A DNA stretch of 64,000 nucleotides from the NCBI RefSeq assembly GCF_012516435.1, contig NZ_CP051216.1, forward strand, positions 746,001 through 810,000, written 5' to 3'. The notes under the pieces are model-generated. The model was given only the letters and a program-made list of their open reading frames with translations, was not told the origin of the DNA and did not search any database. Of the stretch, positions 1-7,444 are shown in pieces; position 1 is the stretch's first letter; every line of letters starts with the position of its first letter. Origin of the DNA: Pseudodesulfovibrio sp. zrk46 (lineage in GTDB: Bacteria > Desulfobacterota > Desulfovibrionia > Desulfovibrionales > Desulfovibrionaceae). The translations under genes and the position numbers were made by a program.

Positions 1-237
1 ATCGGGCACATCTCCCCGGAAGCTGCTGCTGGCGGCCCGGTCGGCCTGATTCAGGAAGGCGACAAGATCGAGATCGACATCCCAGCCCGCAAGATCAACC
101 TGCTGGTAGACGATGCCGAACTGGAAGAACGCAAGAAGACCTTCAAGCCGGTTGAGAAGCCGGTGAAGTCTGCCTTCCTGCGCCGCTATGCCAAGCTCGT
201 CACCTCCGCCTCCCGCGGTGCCGTGTACGAGAAGTAA
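1..237 (+). CDS. ilvD: Dihydroxy-acid dehydratase, C-terminal 78 residues (gene cut by window edge)
   Basis: The open frame begins before the window and ends with TAA at 235-237. The visible peptide contains [26 protein letters not shown] and a final SRGAVYEK, the typical end of IlvD. IlvD is an Fe-S dehydratase that makes the 2-oxo acid precursors of valine, isoleucine and leucine in the cytoplasm. The active-site and cluster cysteines lie outside the window. A strong terminator follows 20 bp downstream, so this is the last gene of its transcript. Confidence 0.93.
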   Translation: MGHISPEAAAGGPVGLIQEGDKIEIDIPARKINLLVDDAELEERKKTFKPVEKPVKSAFLRRYAKLVTSASRGAVYEK

Positions 238-256
238 GCGCTGAAGCAATTAATCG

Positions 257-296
257 AGCGGGGCTGGTAGCTGATGCTGCCAGCCCCGCTTTTTTG
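257..296 (+). terminator. Rho-independent terminator after ilvD
   Basis: A perfect 11-bp stem (257-267 with 280-290, AGCGGGGCTGG) is followed by a run of T at 290-295. Confidence 0.9.
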
Positions 297-301
297 TCCT
301 C

Positions 302-316
302 ACAATTAATAATTGT
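302..316. promoter_or_regulatory. 15-bp palindrome upstream of the PfpI gene
   Basis: ACAATTA-a-TAATTGT is a perfect inverted repeat about 70 bp before the PfpI start. It is AT-rich and sits between the ilvD terminator and the next start, so it could be an operator. No regulator can be named from the window. Confidence 0.35.
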
Positions 317-385
317 ACTGAGGACGCCACAGTTGCAGTATCCACTACAATATTAACGACATGACTCTGAAGAACGGAGGGTCAC

Positions 386-907
386 ATGAAAATGAAAGGT
401 CAACGCGTCCTGATGTTTGTGGACGATGTATTTGAGGATATGGAGTTGCTGTATCCCTACTACCGCCTGATCGAAGAAGGCGCTGAAGTTGTCGTGGCCG
501 GGCCGGAAGCCGGTGCGGTCTACAAGGGCAAGCATGGCTATCCTTTCCGCTCCACCGCCGCCATTGCCGATCAGCAGGCTGGCGATTTCGACCTGCTCGT
601 CATTGCCGGCGGTTTTGCGCCGGACAAGCTCCGCCGCGATCCCAAGGTGCTGGAGCTCACCCGTGAAATTTTCGAAGCTGGAAAGATCGTCGCCCACATC
701 TGTCACGCCGGATGGATCCCCATCTCCGCTAAGATCATGGACGGTTTCACCTGCACCGCCACCCCCGGAATCAAGGACGACCTTGAAAACGCCGGTGCCA
801 CCTGGGTCGATGAAGAAGTCGTGGTGGACCGCAATCAGATCTCTTCCCGCAAGCCGGACGACCTCCCGGCCTTCTGCCGAGCGATCATTGAGCAGGCGAC
901 CCGCTAA
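386..907 (+). CDS. DJ-1/PfpI family protein (class I glutamine amidotransferase-like)
   Basis: The 173-residue protein has the PfpI fold signature. It has an acidic elbow at E17 (VFEDME), a conserved VIAGG strand near residue 72, and the nucleophile elbow AHICHAGW with C106 followed by H107. Members act as cysteine proteases, chaperones or protein and nucleotide deglycases, so a stress role is likely but the exact substrate is not readable. The start ATG at 386 has GGAGG six to ten bases upstream. The gene stands alone between two terminators. Confidence 0.88.
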   Translation: MKMKGQRVLMFVDDVFEDMELLYPYYRLIEEGAEVVVAGPEAGAVYKGKHGYPFRSTAAIADQQAGDFDLLVIAGGFAPDKLRRDPKVLELTREIFEAGKIVAHICHAGWIPISAKIMDGFTCTATPGIKDDLENAGATWVDEEVVVDRNQISSRKPDDLPAFCRAIIEQATR

Positions 908-938
908 GGTCATCCTCTTTCGCTATCGACAAGACAAA

Positions 939-975
939 GCCCCTCGCGATTCAAATTCGCGAGGGGCATATTTTT
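939..975 (+). terminator. Terminator after the PfpI gene
   Basis: GCCCCTCGCGA pairs with TCGCGAGGGGC around a short AT loop (939-967) and is followed by TATTTTTTCT. Confidence 0.88.
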
Positions 976-997
976 TCTCTACGGAACACTGACCCCA

Positions 998-1060
998 GAA
1001 AACGAGAAAGCCTCCCGGAGGAGGCTTATTGTTTTCTCGTGTGCAAATAAAAGGAAGATG
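998..1060 (-). ncRNA. Candidate sigma54-dependent small RNA, copy 1 (~63 nt)
   Basis: Transcription is predicted to start near 1060, 12 bp after the -12 element of a TGGCACG-N4-ATGC promoter (1072-1086). The predicted RNA has an unpaired pyrimidine-rich 5' part containing CUUCCUUUU. It ends in a nested hairpin with outer stem ACGAGAAA/TTTCTCGT and inner stem AGCCTCC/GGAGGCT, then TTTT. CUUCC could pair with Shine-Dalgarno sequences of target mRNAs. The 63 bases match the other two copies at all but two or three positions, although surrounding DNA has diverged. Expression and start site are inferred. Confidence 0.6.
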
Positions 1061-1071
1061 CTTTCTATAAA

Positions 1072-1086
1072 GCATACGTCGTGCCA
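1072..1086 (-). promoter_or_regulatory. Sigma54-type -24/-12 promoter, copy 1
   Basis: The minus strand reads TGGCACGACGTATGC. The GG and GC doublets have the required 12-bp register, and TGGCACG matches the RpoN consensus exactly. The -12 box is ATGC instead of TTGC. Confidence 0.65.
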
Positions 1087-1184
1087 AACACTCACACAAT
1101 TTCAAATAAAAATTTTATCGCATCAATTCAGTAGTTTAGACATGTCCTCTCTGCATTCTTGATACATCAAAACAACGCCCAAAA

Positions 1185-1200
1185 GTACAAACAATTGAAC
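1185..1200. promoter_or_regulatory. Candidate upstream activator site, copy 1
   Basis: GTACAAACAATTGAAC is an imperfect GTACAA...TTGTAC inverted repeat. Its centre is 120 bp upstream of the -12 element, a typical distance for a sigma54 enhancer-binding protein. Confidence 0.5.
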
Positions 1201-1319
1201 TTCCAGCGTATTACGAGGTGTCGAGGCTAAAAATTTGTATTCTCACCACGCGACGCAAAAAGTGATTCTAGTCGGTAGAGGCAAAACGAAAAGGTGGATC
1301 CAAATTTCATCGTAGGCAA

Positions 1320-1382
1320 GAAAACGAGAAAGCCTCCCGAAGGAGGCTTGTTGTTTTCTCGTGTGCAAATAAAAGGAAGATG
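1320..1382 (-). ncRNA. Candidate sigma54-dependent small RNA, copy 2 (~63 nt)
   Basis: It has the same layout as copy 1. The predicted start is near 1382, from the promoter at 1394-1408, and the end is the nested hairpin plus TTTT near 1320. It differs from copy 1 in the hairpin loop (CGAA for CGGA) and at one base beside the stem. Confidence 0.6.
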
Positions 1383-1393
1383 ATTTCTATAAA

Positions 1394-1408
1394 GCATACG
1401 CCGTGCCA
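1394..1408 (-). promoter_or_regulatory. Sigma54-type -24/-12 promoter, copy 2
   Basis: The minus strand reads TGGCACGGCGTATGC, with the same spacing as copy 1. Confidence 0.65.
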
Positions 1409-1506
1409 ACCGCGCACAGAATTTCGATAAATGTTTTTACAGTATATTTTCAGCAACTTACAGGATGATCTACCAACAACATCATCAAGATGAAAAACGG
1501 CTTTTG

Positions 1507-1522
1507 GTACAAACAATTGTAC
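1507..1522. promoter_or_regulatory. Candidate upstream activator site, copy 2
   Basis: GTACAAACAATTGTAC is the perfect form of the inverted repeat. Its centre is again 120 bp from the -12 element. Confidence 0.55.
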
Positions 1523-1735
1523 TTGCGGCCGATTAGGAAGTGTTGAGGCCGAAAATTTGTATTCTCTCAGGGGGGAAAGTGTGATTCCAAAAAATAGAAG
1601 CATACCCTTTCACCGTTCCATCATCATACAACCGACAATGTCGAAAGTGACACCGGACCAATTTCATATCGACAGATCCGATCGAGTACCGAAATGTTGA
1701 AGACGGGACAGGAATGCAGTGAATGCTCCAGACGC

Positions 1736-1799
1736 CAAAAACGAGAAAGCCTCCCGGAGGAGGCTTGTTGTTTTCTCGTGTGCAAATAAAAGGAAGATG
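1736..1799 (-). ncRNA. Candidate sigma54-dependent small RNA, copy 3 (~64 nt)
   Basis: It has the same layout. The predicted start is near 1799, from the promoter at 1811-1825. The small-RNA body is nearly identical to copies 1 and 2, while the 5-bp core between the -24 and -12 boxes differs. Confidence 0.6.
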
Positions 1800-1810
1800 C
1801 TTTCTTTATA

Positions 1811-1825
1811 GCATTCGGCGTGCCA
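1811..1825 (-). promoter_or_regulatory. Sigma54-type -24/-12 promoter, copy 3
   Basis: The minus strand reads TGGCACGCCGAATGC. The doublets are conserved although the spacer bases changed, which argues for selection on the promoter. Confidence 0.65.
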
Positions 1826-1925
1826 AAGAATTGTGCAACTTCAAAATTATTTTTTACTCGCATTATTTCAGTGTGTTACGGTGGAGTAAACATTGACCCA
1901 ACACTCTCTCCAAACATGCCTTTGG

Positions 1926-1941
1926 GTACAAAATATTTAAC
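1926..1941. promoter_or_regulatory. Candidate upstream activator site, copy 3
   Basis: GTACAAAATATTTAAC is a weaker form of the repeat. Its centre is 122 bp from the -12 element of copy 3. Confidence 0.45.
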
Positions 1942-1987
1942 TTCTCACCATCTGGGGCTGTTCAGGACCAAAAATTTGTATGCCCGA

Positions 1988-2677
1988 TCACGCTGCAGCG
2001 TCATCGCCTGACAGTGCTTCGACCAGAGCGCGAATAGGCTCAGCGGATCGACGAAACGCCTCCACCACGCGCGGGTCAAAATGGGTTCCCGAGCACCGCT
2101 CGATCTCCTTGCAGGCAACGTCGAAATCCATGGCACCACGATAGGGGCGGTTCTGCAACATGGCAGACAGAGCATCGGCGAGTGTGATGATACGCGCCCC
2201 AAGGGGGATCTCCGTTCCCTTCAATCCCTTGGGATACCCCTTGCCATCATAGCGCTCATGATGGTGCAGGACCATGTCCACAATGCCCAGTTTCTCCAGC
2301 GCGGCCACGGGGCGAAGGATGGCGGCACCACCCTCGGAATGTTTGCGCACGGCCTGCCACTCCTTGGTGCTCAGCGGGCCCTGCTTTTGCAGAACAGCAT
2401 CCGGCACACCGATCTTGCCGATATCATGCAGATGGCCCGCCACATGGATGATATCAGCCTCGCGGGGGGAGAGCCCCATGGCCAGAGCCAGCGTGTGGGC
2501 CACTTGCGCGACCTCGTCTGAATGACGAGAGGTGTGAGGATCCTTGGCATCGATGGCGTTCCCCAACGATTCAGCAAACTGATGAAGAATCGTGGTTACA
2601 AACTGGGATGGAGAGCACGTTTTTTTCTCCGGCACCCGTGATGAGGCAGCTGCTGGGGAATGATTGTCCAACAGCAT
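1988..2677 (-). CDS. HD-GYP domain cyclic-di-GMP phosphodiesterase
   Basis: The 229-residue protein is almost only a catalytic HD-GYP domain. Metal and catalytic residues are visible: H52 (SRHSDEV), H84-D85 with K88 (HLHDIGK), H138-H140 and the GYP triplet at 147-149 (ERYDGKGYPKGL). The family hydrolyses cyclic di-GMP in the cytoplasm and affects motility and biofilm. There is no receiver or sensor domain, so it may depend on a partner. The start ATG follows the stop codon of the upstream TPR gene without a gap (TAG-ATG), so the two are translationally coupled. The small-RNA repeat begins right after the stop. Confidence 0.88.
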   Translation of the reverse strand: MLLDNHSPAAASSRVPEKKTCSPSQFVTTILHQFAESLGNAIDAKDPHTSRHSDEVAQVAHTLALAMGLSPREADIIHVAGHLHDIGKIGVPDAVLQKQGPLSTKEWQAVRKHSEGGAAILRPVAALEKLGIVDMVLHHHERYDGKGYPKGLKGTEIPLGARIITLADALSAMLQNRPYRGAMDFDVACKEIERCSGTHFDPRVVEAFRRSAEPIRALVEALSGDDAAA

Positions 2678-3001
2678 CTATGCACCCAGCCCTGCCTGTG
2701 CCTGATCAAGATGCGCCATATTGCGCACGATGGCCCTCTGCAGGATGTTACCTTCACCAGCGCCTTCCACGGCAGACTGCTCTGCCAGAAGGAAGCAGGC
2801 CTTTGCTTCATCGAACTTGCCTGCCTGCTGATTCACCAGCCCGATATTGTTCCGAACCTTGGCCATATGCAGGGGAGAGTCCATGGTCTCGGCGATCTGG
2901 GCAGCCTGCGCCAACTGAAACATGGCGTCAGCAACCCTGCCTGCATTGGCGGCCTTCATTCCTTCTCGATTCAATATACCCAACGTTCTTAAACGGCTCA
3001 T
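2678..3001 (-). CDS. Small TPR-repeat protein
   Basis: The 107-residue protein is all helical and shows TPR-like pairs such as AGRVADAMFQLAQAAQIAE and AGKFDEAKACFLLAE, so it is probably a protein-binding scaffold. The start at 3001 has AAGGAG seven bases upstream. It is directly coupled to the HD-GYP gene, and a plausible role is to bind or localise that phosphodiesterase. This is inference from the coupling. It has no signal peptide or membrane segment. Confidence 0.7.
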   Translation of the reverse strand: MSRLRTLGILNREGMKAANAGRVADAMFQLAQAAQIAETMDSPLHMAKVRNNIGLVNQQAGKFDEAKACFLLAEQSAVEGAGEGNILQRAIVRNMAHLDQAQAGLGA

Positions 3002-3218
3002 ATCGTACTCCTTGAGATTCCTGTTCCGTCAGTCCTGACGTATCCAACCCATCGGAAGGATCGATCGACAGTCCTGATCTGCATCGGCAGACTTTATTGA
3101 TATTGAATTTCAATTTCAAGGATTATTTTACAGCTTTTCAAATTTATTTCCACCACCACTATATTTTCGCTACAACAATGGTGGAACTACCGGGTTTTGC
3201 AAATGATCTGATTTAGCT

Positions 3219-3239
3219 ATGATTCCATGTGAGAATCAT
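3219..3239. promoter_or_regulatory. Inverted repeat upstream of the lipoprotein gene
   Basis: ATGATTC-N7-GAATCAT is a perfect 7-bp inverted repeat 35 bp before the start at 3275, in otherwise AT-rich intergenic DNA (3002-3274). It is a candidate operator for either flanking gene. Confidence 0.4.
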
Positions 3240-3274
3240 AAACATGAGTACAACGATTTTAACCGGGAGCAACC

Positions 3275-3703
3275 ATGCCCTTTCGCCCCTTTCATCTGCT
3301 GACTGTCGCCGCCCTCCTCATCATGCTCATCTTCGCCTTGCCCGGCTGCAAGTACGGAAAGAACCAGCGCTATCAGGATGAGCTGAAAACATCTGTCACC
3401 TACACCCAGCGCATCGTGCTGCCGCCCAAGGCAATCCTGACCGTCACGCTGGAAGATGTTTCCCGCATGGACGCCCCTTCTGTGGAGCTCGGCAAGGGAA
3501 CCATCCTGGCCGAAGGCCCGCCGCCCTTCATGGTGAGCGTACCCTATGACGCCTCCCGCCTGAGCGACTCGGCTCGCTATGCGGTGCGCGCACGCATCAC
3601 TGAGAACAACAACCTGTTATTCACCAGCGACACACATATCGATCCTTTTACAGGACCGGCAGGTGAGACCGTAGAGATAGTAGTGGTACCGGTAGAGCGG
3701 TAG
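3275..3703 (+). CDS. YbaY-like lipoprotein
   Basis: The 142-residue protein has an N-terminal signal with lipobox ALPGC (lipidated C25). The rest is a beta-rich domain resembling the YbaY/YscW family, with motifs such as IVLPPKAILTVTLEDVS and YAVRARITENNNLLFTSD. Members are periplasmic or outer-membrane lipoproteins and some assist secretin assembly. No secretin gene is nearby, so the role here is open. The start is supported by GGGAG seven bases upstream. Confidence 0.72.
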   Translation: MPFRPFHLLTVAALLIMLIFALPGCKYGKNQRYQDELKTSVTYTQRIVLPPKAILTVTLEDVSRMDAPSVELGKGTILAEGPPPFMVSVPYDASRLSDSARYAVRARITENNNLLFTSDTHIDPFTGPAGETVEIVVVPVER

Positions 3704-3715
3704 GACTCAAGAATA

Positions 3716-4480
3716 TTATTGCGGCGGCAGCGGATTCAGTGGCGGCTCTTCAAGGGGCTGCCACTCTTTGTATAGTCGCTGATACGTCCCATCATCGATC
3801 ATGGACTGGTAGGCTTCCTTCCAGACGCGGACCACTTCCGGGTCGGTCTTCTTGGAGATAGCCACGTAGAGGTCAACCTCGCGAATGGTATACACGACCT
3901 CCAGTTCGTCCGTGGATACTCCCGCCATTTTTGCGGCAGAAACAATGCCAAGCGACGACGTGACCATCAGGTCGAGGCGCCCATCCACCAGTTTTCGGTA
4001 GTTGTTGATACTGCCGATTGTGCTGTGCAGGTTCCTGAAGCCCTGTTGTTTCAGAAACTGCTCCCGGGCGTCCATGTGGTAAGTACCAATAGAGCCGACA
4101 TGCTTGGCGTCCTCAAGCGAATTGATGGTTATTCCGGAGCCTTTCTTGGCGATGAGAAGCCACTTCAGGCGGAATAACGGCCCCACCCAGTTGAACAGTT
4201 TTTCCCGTATCTTGGTATAGGTGGTGGGGAACAGGGCCACGTCGGCTTCGTTCAAGGCTGCGTTGTACCCACGCTTCCACGGTACAACCATTATCTCGCT
4301 CTCAACACCGGCTCGGCGCATCAGTTCCTGCACAATGGGCAGCGACTCGCCCTTGGGCAAAGCAACCTTTCTCGCTTTGACCAGTGCATTGCCGGTAAGC
4401 TCGGTATAGACGCGCATCTCCCCTGCCAAGGCCGGAAGGGTCAAGGACAAAAGAAGCAGGATGGAAAGGAGAAGACGCAT
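3716..4480 (-). CDS. Periplasmic solute-binding protein, amino-acid-binding type (SBP_bac_3)
   Basis: A signal peptide ending LPALAG is followed by a ~230-residue binding domain containing VVPWKRGYNAALNEADVALFP and GSIGTYHMDAREQF. This is the COG0834-type fold that binds amino acids or other small solutes. No permease or ATPase lies beside it, so it may be a sensor input or an orphan binder. ATG at 4480 was chosen because GGGAG lies seven bases before it, whereas the ATG six bases upstream has no usable spacing. Five other genes of this broad type occur in the window. Confidence 0.75.
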   Translation of the reverse strand: MRLLLSILLLLSLTLPALAGEMRVYTELTGNALVKARKVALPKGESLPIVQELMRRAGVESEIMVVPWKRGYNAALNEADVALFPTTYTKIREKLFNWVGPLFRLKWLLIAKKGSGITINSLEDAKHVGSIGTYHMDAREQFLKQQGFRNLHSTIGSINNYRKLVDGRLDLMVTSSLGIVSAAKMAGVSTDELEVVYTIREVDLYVAISKKTDPEVVRVWKEAYQSMIDDGTYQRLYKEWQPLEEPPLNPLPPQ

Positions 4481-4514
4481 GTGCATACTCCCTCATTACC
4501 ACATGTGAAAGGCT

Positions 4515-5609
4515 CTAGCCACTCTCCGCCACATGGATGGGATCGACCACACCAAGGGCGACGTGGAAGCGCTGCAACCGTGTGAGGGAGGCCTTACTCA
4601 CGGCGTGTCCACGCAAGAGCAATGTCGTACCGTCCTTGTTCACCAGATCTCGGGCGATAATCATACCCTCTCTTAACTCTTCAACGGCGACCTGCTTGCT
4701 CTCGATGTACACACCCTTCTTACGCAGGTTGTCCAGCATGGCTTCCACCACTCTGGAGTCATATTTGGTGTCCTTGTCTTCCATCTTGAGAAGCACATCC
4801 ACCGGGTCATGCCCGCCGCGGTCATAGTGATCCACATCGAGAGCGACCTTGATGATCCTCGCCTCAAGCGGCTGATCATCGTTCACGGTATCATGCTGGT
4901 GCGCAATAATTCCTGCCACGGGCTCGAGGCCAGGGATGTTCTCCAGCAGGTTGGAGGCAATGGCTGGATGCATTCCGAAAATCTGCTTCTCCTCAGGAGA
5001 CAGGGGTTCGTTGTCGGCAACCTTGGCCACAATCTCCTCCGGGAGGGCCACACAACCGATATGGGAGAGCAGGACCGCCATCTCCAGATGCCACATGGGA
5101 GAAACGCCCAGCGTATTGCCCGCATCCACCACCATGGGTCGGATGCGCTTGGCAAAACCCATGGCAACCGGGTTGACCATGTCCAGAATATCCACCATGG
5201 CGCGAATGCTGCCGAGCAGCGTCTTACGCTGGCCCCCTTCATCCCGTCGCCGCCGCATTGCCTGAGTCACGGCATCAGCAAGAGCCTTCGGCTCACACGG
5301 CTTGGTCAAGTAACGAAAAACGTCACTGTTCATCGCAGCCACGGCGTCCTCGAAGGACTCCCGCTTTGAAAGAATGATACGCATAGTCCGGGGATGCTTC
5401 CTGCGAACGTATTCAAGGAAATCCAGCCCGTTCTCACCACCAAGCCCCAGTTCGGCGATCACGACAGGGCACTCTTTGTGTTCCTTGAGCAAGGCCACGG
5501 CCTTTGCATAGGACCCGGCAAGGAGCATCCTGCACTTGACCGGCAGCTTGCATTCCAGCTTCTTCAGTTCCGCATCGCTGTCATCCACGAATAGGATGGG
5601 TATAGACAT
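4515..5609 (-). CDS. Response-regulator-like protein with degenerate HD-GYP domain
   Basis: The 364-residue protein has an N-terminal receiver fold (about 1-120) with acidic D9-D10 and K in YLTKP, but the phospho-accepting aspartate position is E53 (VVIAELGL). The second half aligns with HD-GYP domains, yet the HDIGK motif reads SHIGC and no GYP triplet exists. It is therefore probably neither phosphorylated normally nor a phosphodiesterase, and may be a signalling scaffold. Its stop-to-start distance to the downstream binding-protein gene is short. It lies 12 bp after the FapA-like gene on the same strand. Confidence 0.8.
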   Translation of the reverse strand: MSIPILFVDDSDAELKKLECKLPVKCRMLLAGSYAKAVALLKEHKECPVVIAELGLGGENGLDFLEYVRRKHPRTMRIILSKRESFEDAVAAMNSDVFRYLTKPCEPKALADAVTQAMRRRRDEGGQRKTLLGSIRAMVDILDMVNPVAMGFAKRIRPMVVDAGNTLGVSPMWHLEMAVLLSHIGCVALPEEIVAKVADNEPLSPEEKQIFGMHPAIASNLLENIPGLEPVAGIIAHQHDTVNDDQPLEARIIKVALDVDHYDRGGHDPVDVLLKMEDKDTKYDSRVVEAMLDNLRKKGVYIESKQVAVEELREGMIIARDLVNKDGTTLLLRGHAVSKASLTRLQRFHVALGVVDPIHVAESG

Positions 5610-5621
5610 TTCCTGCTCCCG

Positions 5622-7256
5622 CTAGTCCGAAACTATCTCATTGGTGTCTGCATCAAGACGGAATATGGGGGCCACCATATCCTTGATCACCTTCTCATGC
5701 CTGCCGCTGATGACCACGGTTGTTCCGGGATAAACCATTTTATCTGCCGACACTCGCTTCTTGGCCATGTTGGTCCGATTGTCCTCCACCAGCGCCTGCT
5801 TGGCCTCGACAATGCTGCGCTCTTCTTTCTGGATTCTGCCGCGCACCTTGATGAGCTCCGCCAGAATTCTTCGATCCTCCTCCGGCGCCTTCATCAACTT
5901 GGACAGGTCAAAGTCCACGCCAATGGTTTTGTCGAGCTCGGCCAGTTCCTGCTTGAATTGTTTCCGTGCAGCATCGAGCTTGTCGCACTCGGGGCACTCG
6001 AACCGGATCTCCACACAGGTCTCCACGCCGGACTTGTTGCCGATGACGGATGCGTGGATGGAGTCGTAACTGATGATATGCCCGCCGCTGATGATGCCCT
6101 GCTCGCCAAGGACCTGCACCTTACCCTTGGCCGTTACCGTACAATGGGCCATTTCCTGATCGGCATGCACATCGCCCCCCGCCTCCACAATGGCATTGCG
6201 GAAAAAGTGGGCGGACACGTCACCTTCTGCCTTGATGACGTTGTTGCCGCTCATGATCACGCCACCGGCAACGACGAGACCGCCCGCGAGGATGTCCGCT
6301 TCCTCCACCACGCCGTCCACGACGACGTCTCCGGCGCACTCCACGACAAAGCCGCATTTGACGTCGCCCTTGATGTGAACGGAACCTTCCTTCGCACGAA
6401 TGTTTCCAACAGAAAAATCGACGTCCCCCGGGATCTCAAGCATGTCCACCACTTCAAGGACATCATTGCGGAAGCGGGCCACGCCAACCCGCGTGGCGGT
6501 GTAAACCACCGAGTTGTCTTCCTGAAGCGTGGCCTCAATCCCGTCGCCCACTATGAGTCTGAGGGTCTTCACTTCAGGTGGCTTGATGGGGTTCCCATAG
6601 AGGTCGCTGCCATAATCGCCCACCATGGCAGGATACAGTGTACCGATCACATCCCCTTCGGCTACGGAGTAGATATCCGCCCGCTCGCGAAAATCCATGC
6701 TCCCGTCGTCGCGCAACGTGCCCGCGGAAGTCCCGGCACTGAACGCCAGACTGAGCATGGCATCCCGGCCTTCCCCGGGGTAGTTTCCTTGGGCGAGTGT
6801 CACAGTGACGGTTTCCCCTGTCGCCTGGGCCTGCTTCAACCCTTCTTCCAGCGCACCGTAATCCAGATCAAGGGGAATGCCCTCCAACGCCTTAGGTATC
6901 GTCCTCAACAAACGATCCATGGTCACAGGTTTGCCAAAGCAATCTTCATGATCCACTTCCATGGACAGTGACATCTTGTCCTTGGACATCATCCAACACG
7001 GCTTGACCCGAATGCCGGCATTGGTAAACACCACCCGTCCCCAGACCGTGGCCTGCAACGCACTCGTTTGCCCGTTGAACCGGCAACCGGGATTATCCGC
7101 CACAACAGGCGGATACGAAATATCCTCAAGGCCCTCCTTGGTGGCAAGCAATTCGGCAGGAGGCAACGAAACAAAGTCGCCGCCGGGCGGCACGGGCTTG
7201 GACAGTTCTCCAAGGGGCATCAGTGTGCGTGCAAGGGCTGTGGCGGTGTCAGACAT
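5622..7256 (-). CDS. FapA / DUF342 family protein
   Basis: The 544-residue protein has the DUF342 architecture. It has an N-terminal region, then a long right-handed beta-helix-like stretch (about 270-420) rich in repeated short motifs such as VDFSVGNIRAKEGSVHIKGDV, and a C-terminal coiled coil (about 430-500, KQFKQELAELDKTIG). Relatives (flagellar assembly protein A, polymer-forming polysaccharide-associated proteins) are cytoplasmic and linked to flagella or envelope functions. The start has AAGG eight bases upstream. It likely forms an operon with the degenerate regulator that follows. Confidence 0.82.
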   Translation of the reverse strand: MSDTATALARTLMPLGELSKPVPPGGDFVSLPPAELLATKEGLEDISYPPVVADNPGCRFNGQTSALQATVWGRVVFTNAGIRVKPCWMMSKDKMSLSMEVDHEDCFGKPVTMDRLLRTIPKALEGIPLDLDYGALEEGLKQAQATGETVTVTLAQGNYPGEGRDAMLSLAFSAGTSAGTLRDDGSMDFRERADIYSVAEGDVIGTLYPAMVGDYGSDLYGNPIKPPEVKTLRLIVGDGIEATLQEDNSVVYTATRVGVARFRNDVLEVVDMLEIPGDVDFSVGNIRAKEGSVHIKGDVKCGFVVECAGDVVVDGVVEEADILAGGLVVAGGVIMSGNNVIKAEGDVSAHFFRNAIVEAGGDVHADQEMAHCTVTAKGKVQVLGEQGIISGGHIISYDSIHASVIGNKSGVETCVEIRFECPECDKLDAARKQFKQELAELDKTIGVDFDLSKLMKAPEEDRRILAELIKVRGRIQKEERSIVEAKQALVEDNRTNMAKKRVSADKMVYPGTTVVISGRHEKVIKDMVAPIFRLDADTNEIVSD

Positions 7257-7385
7257 GGGCGCGACCTTTCCGGATATAAATTCAGGAGTTGGCTCTAATT
7301 ACCACGCATGCAACACAGAGGCAAACAATCTCGGTATATTGGGGAAATGAAGTCGAAAATCAGAGCTCCCAATTGTGTGAACGGA

Positions 7386-7425
7386 AAAGGCCCGACCCAA
7401 CTTTCGTTGGACCGGGCCTTTGTAT
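7386..7425 (-). terminator. Terminator of the phosphate gene group
   Basis: AAAGGCCCG (7386-7394) pairs with CGGGCCTTT (7413-7421), extended by an inner CCAAC/GTTGG stem. It lies 20 bp after the DUF47 stop and may work in both directions. Confidence 0.88.
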
Positions 7426-7444
7426 TGCCTTTGGGAAAAGCAGA

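Larger units (their letters stand above)
997..1245 (-). repeat. Copy 1 of a ~248 bp repeated unit (sigma54 small-RNA unit)
   Basis: Copy 1 runs from the hairpin block at 997-1087 to the block GAGGCTAAAAATTTGTATTC ending near 1244. Copies 2 (1319-1568) and 3 (1737-1983) have almost the same length. Both ends are conserved, while the ~90 bp between the promoter and the activator block has diverged. The unit does not encode a conserved peptide, because the shared block falls in different reading frames in copies 2 and 3. Confidence 0.85.
1319..1568 (-). repeat. Copy 2 of the ~248 bp small-RNA unit
   Basis: The hairpin block at 1319-1409 is nearly identical to copy 1, and the activator blocks lie at 1507-1522 and 1545-1566. 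Just beyond the unit, copies 1 and 2 also share a GTGATTC-like motif (near 1263 and 1581). Confidence 0.85.
1737..1983 (-). repeat. Copy 3 of the ~248 bp small-RNA unit
   Basis: The hairpin block at 1737-1826 is almost identical to the others. The distal end at 1963-1983 abuts the stop codon of the HD-GYP gene (1988-1990), so this copy lies directly 3' of that gene on the same strand. Confidence 0.85.

Noticed and set aside
997-1983. The three repeats as an insertion sequence, CRISPR array or coding repeat
   Set aside because: There is no transposase, no short regular direct repeats with spacers, no terminal inverted repeats, and the shared block is in different frames.
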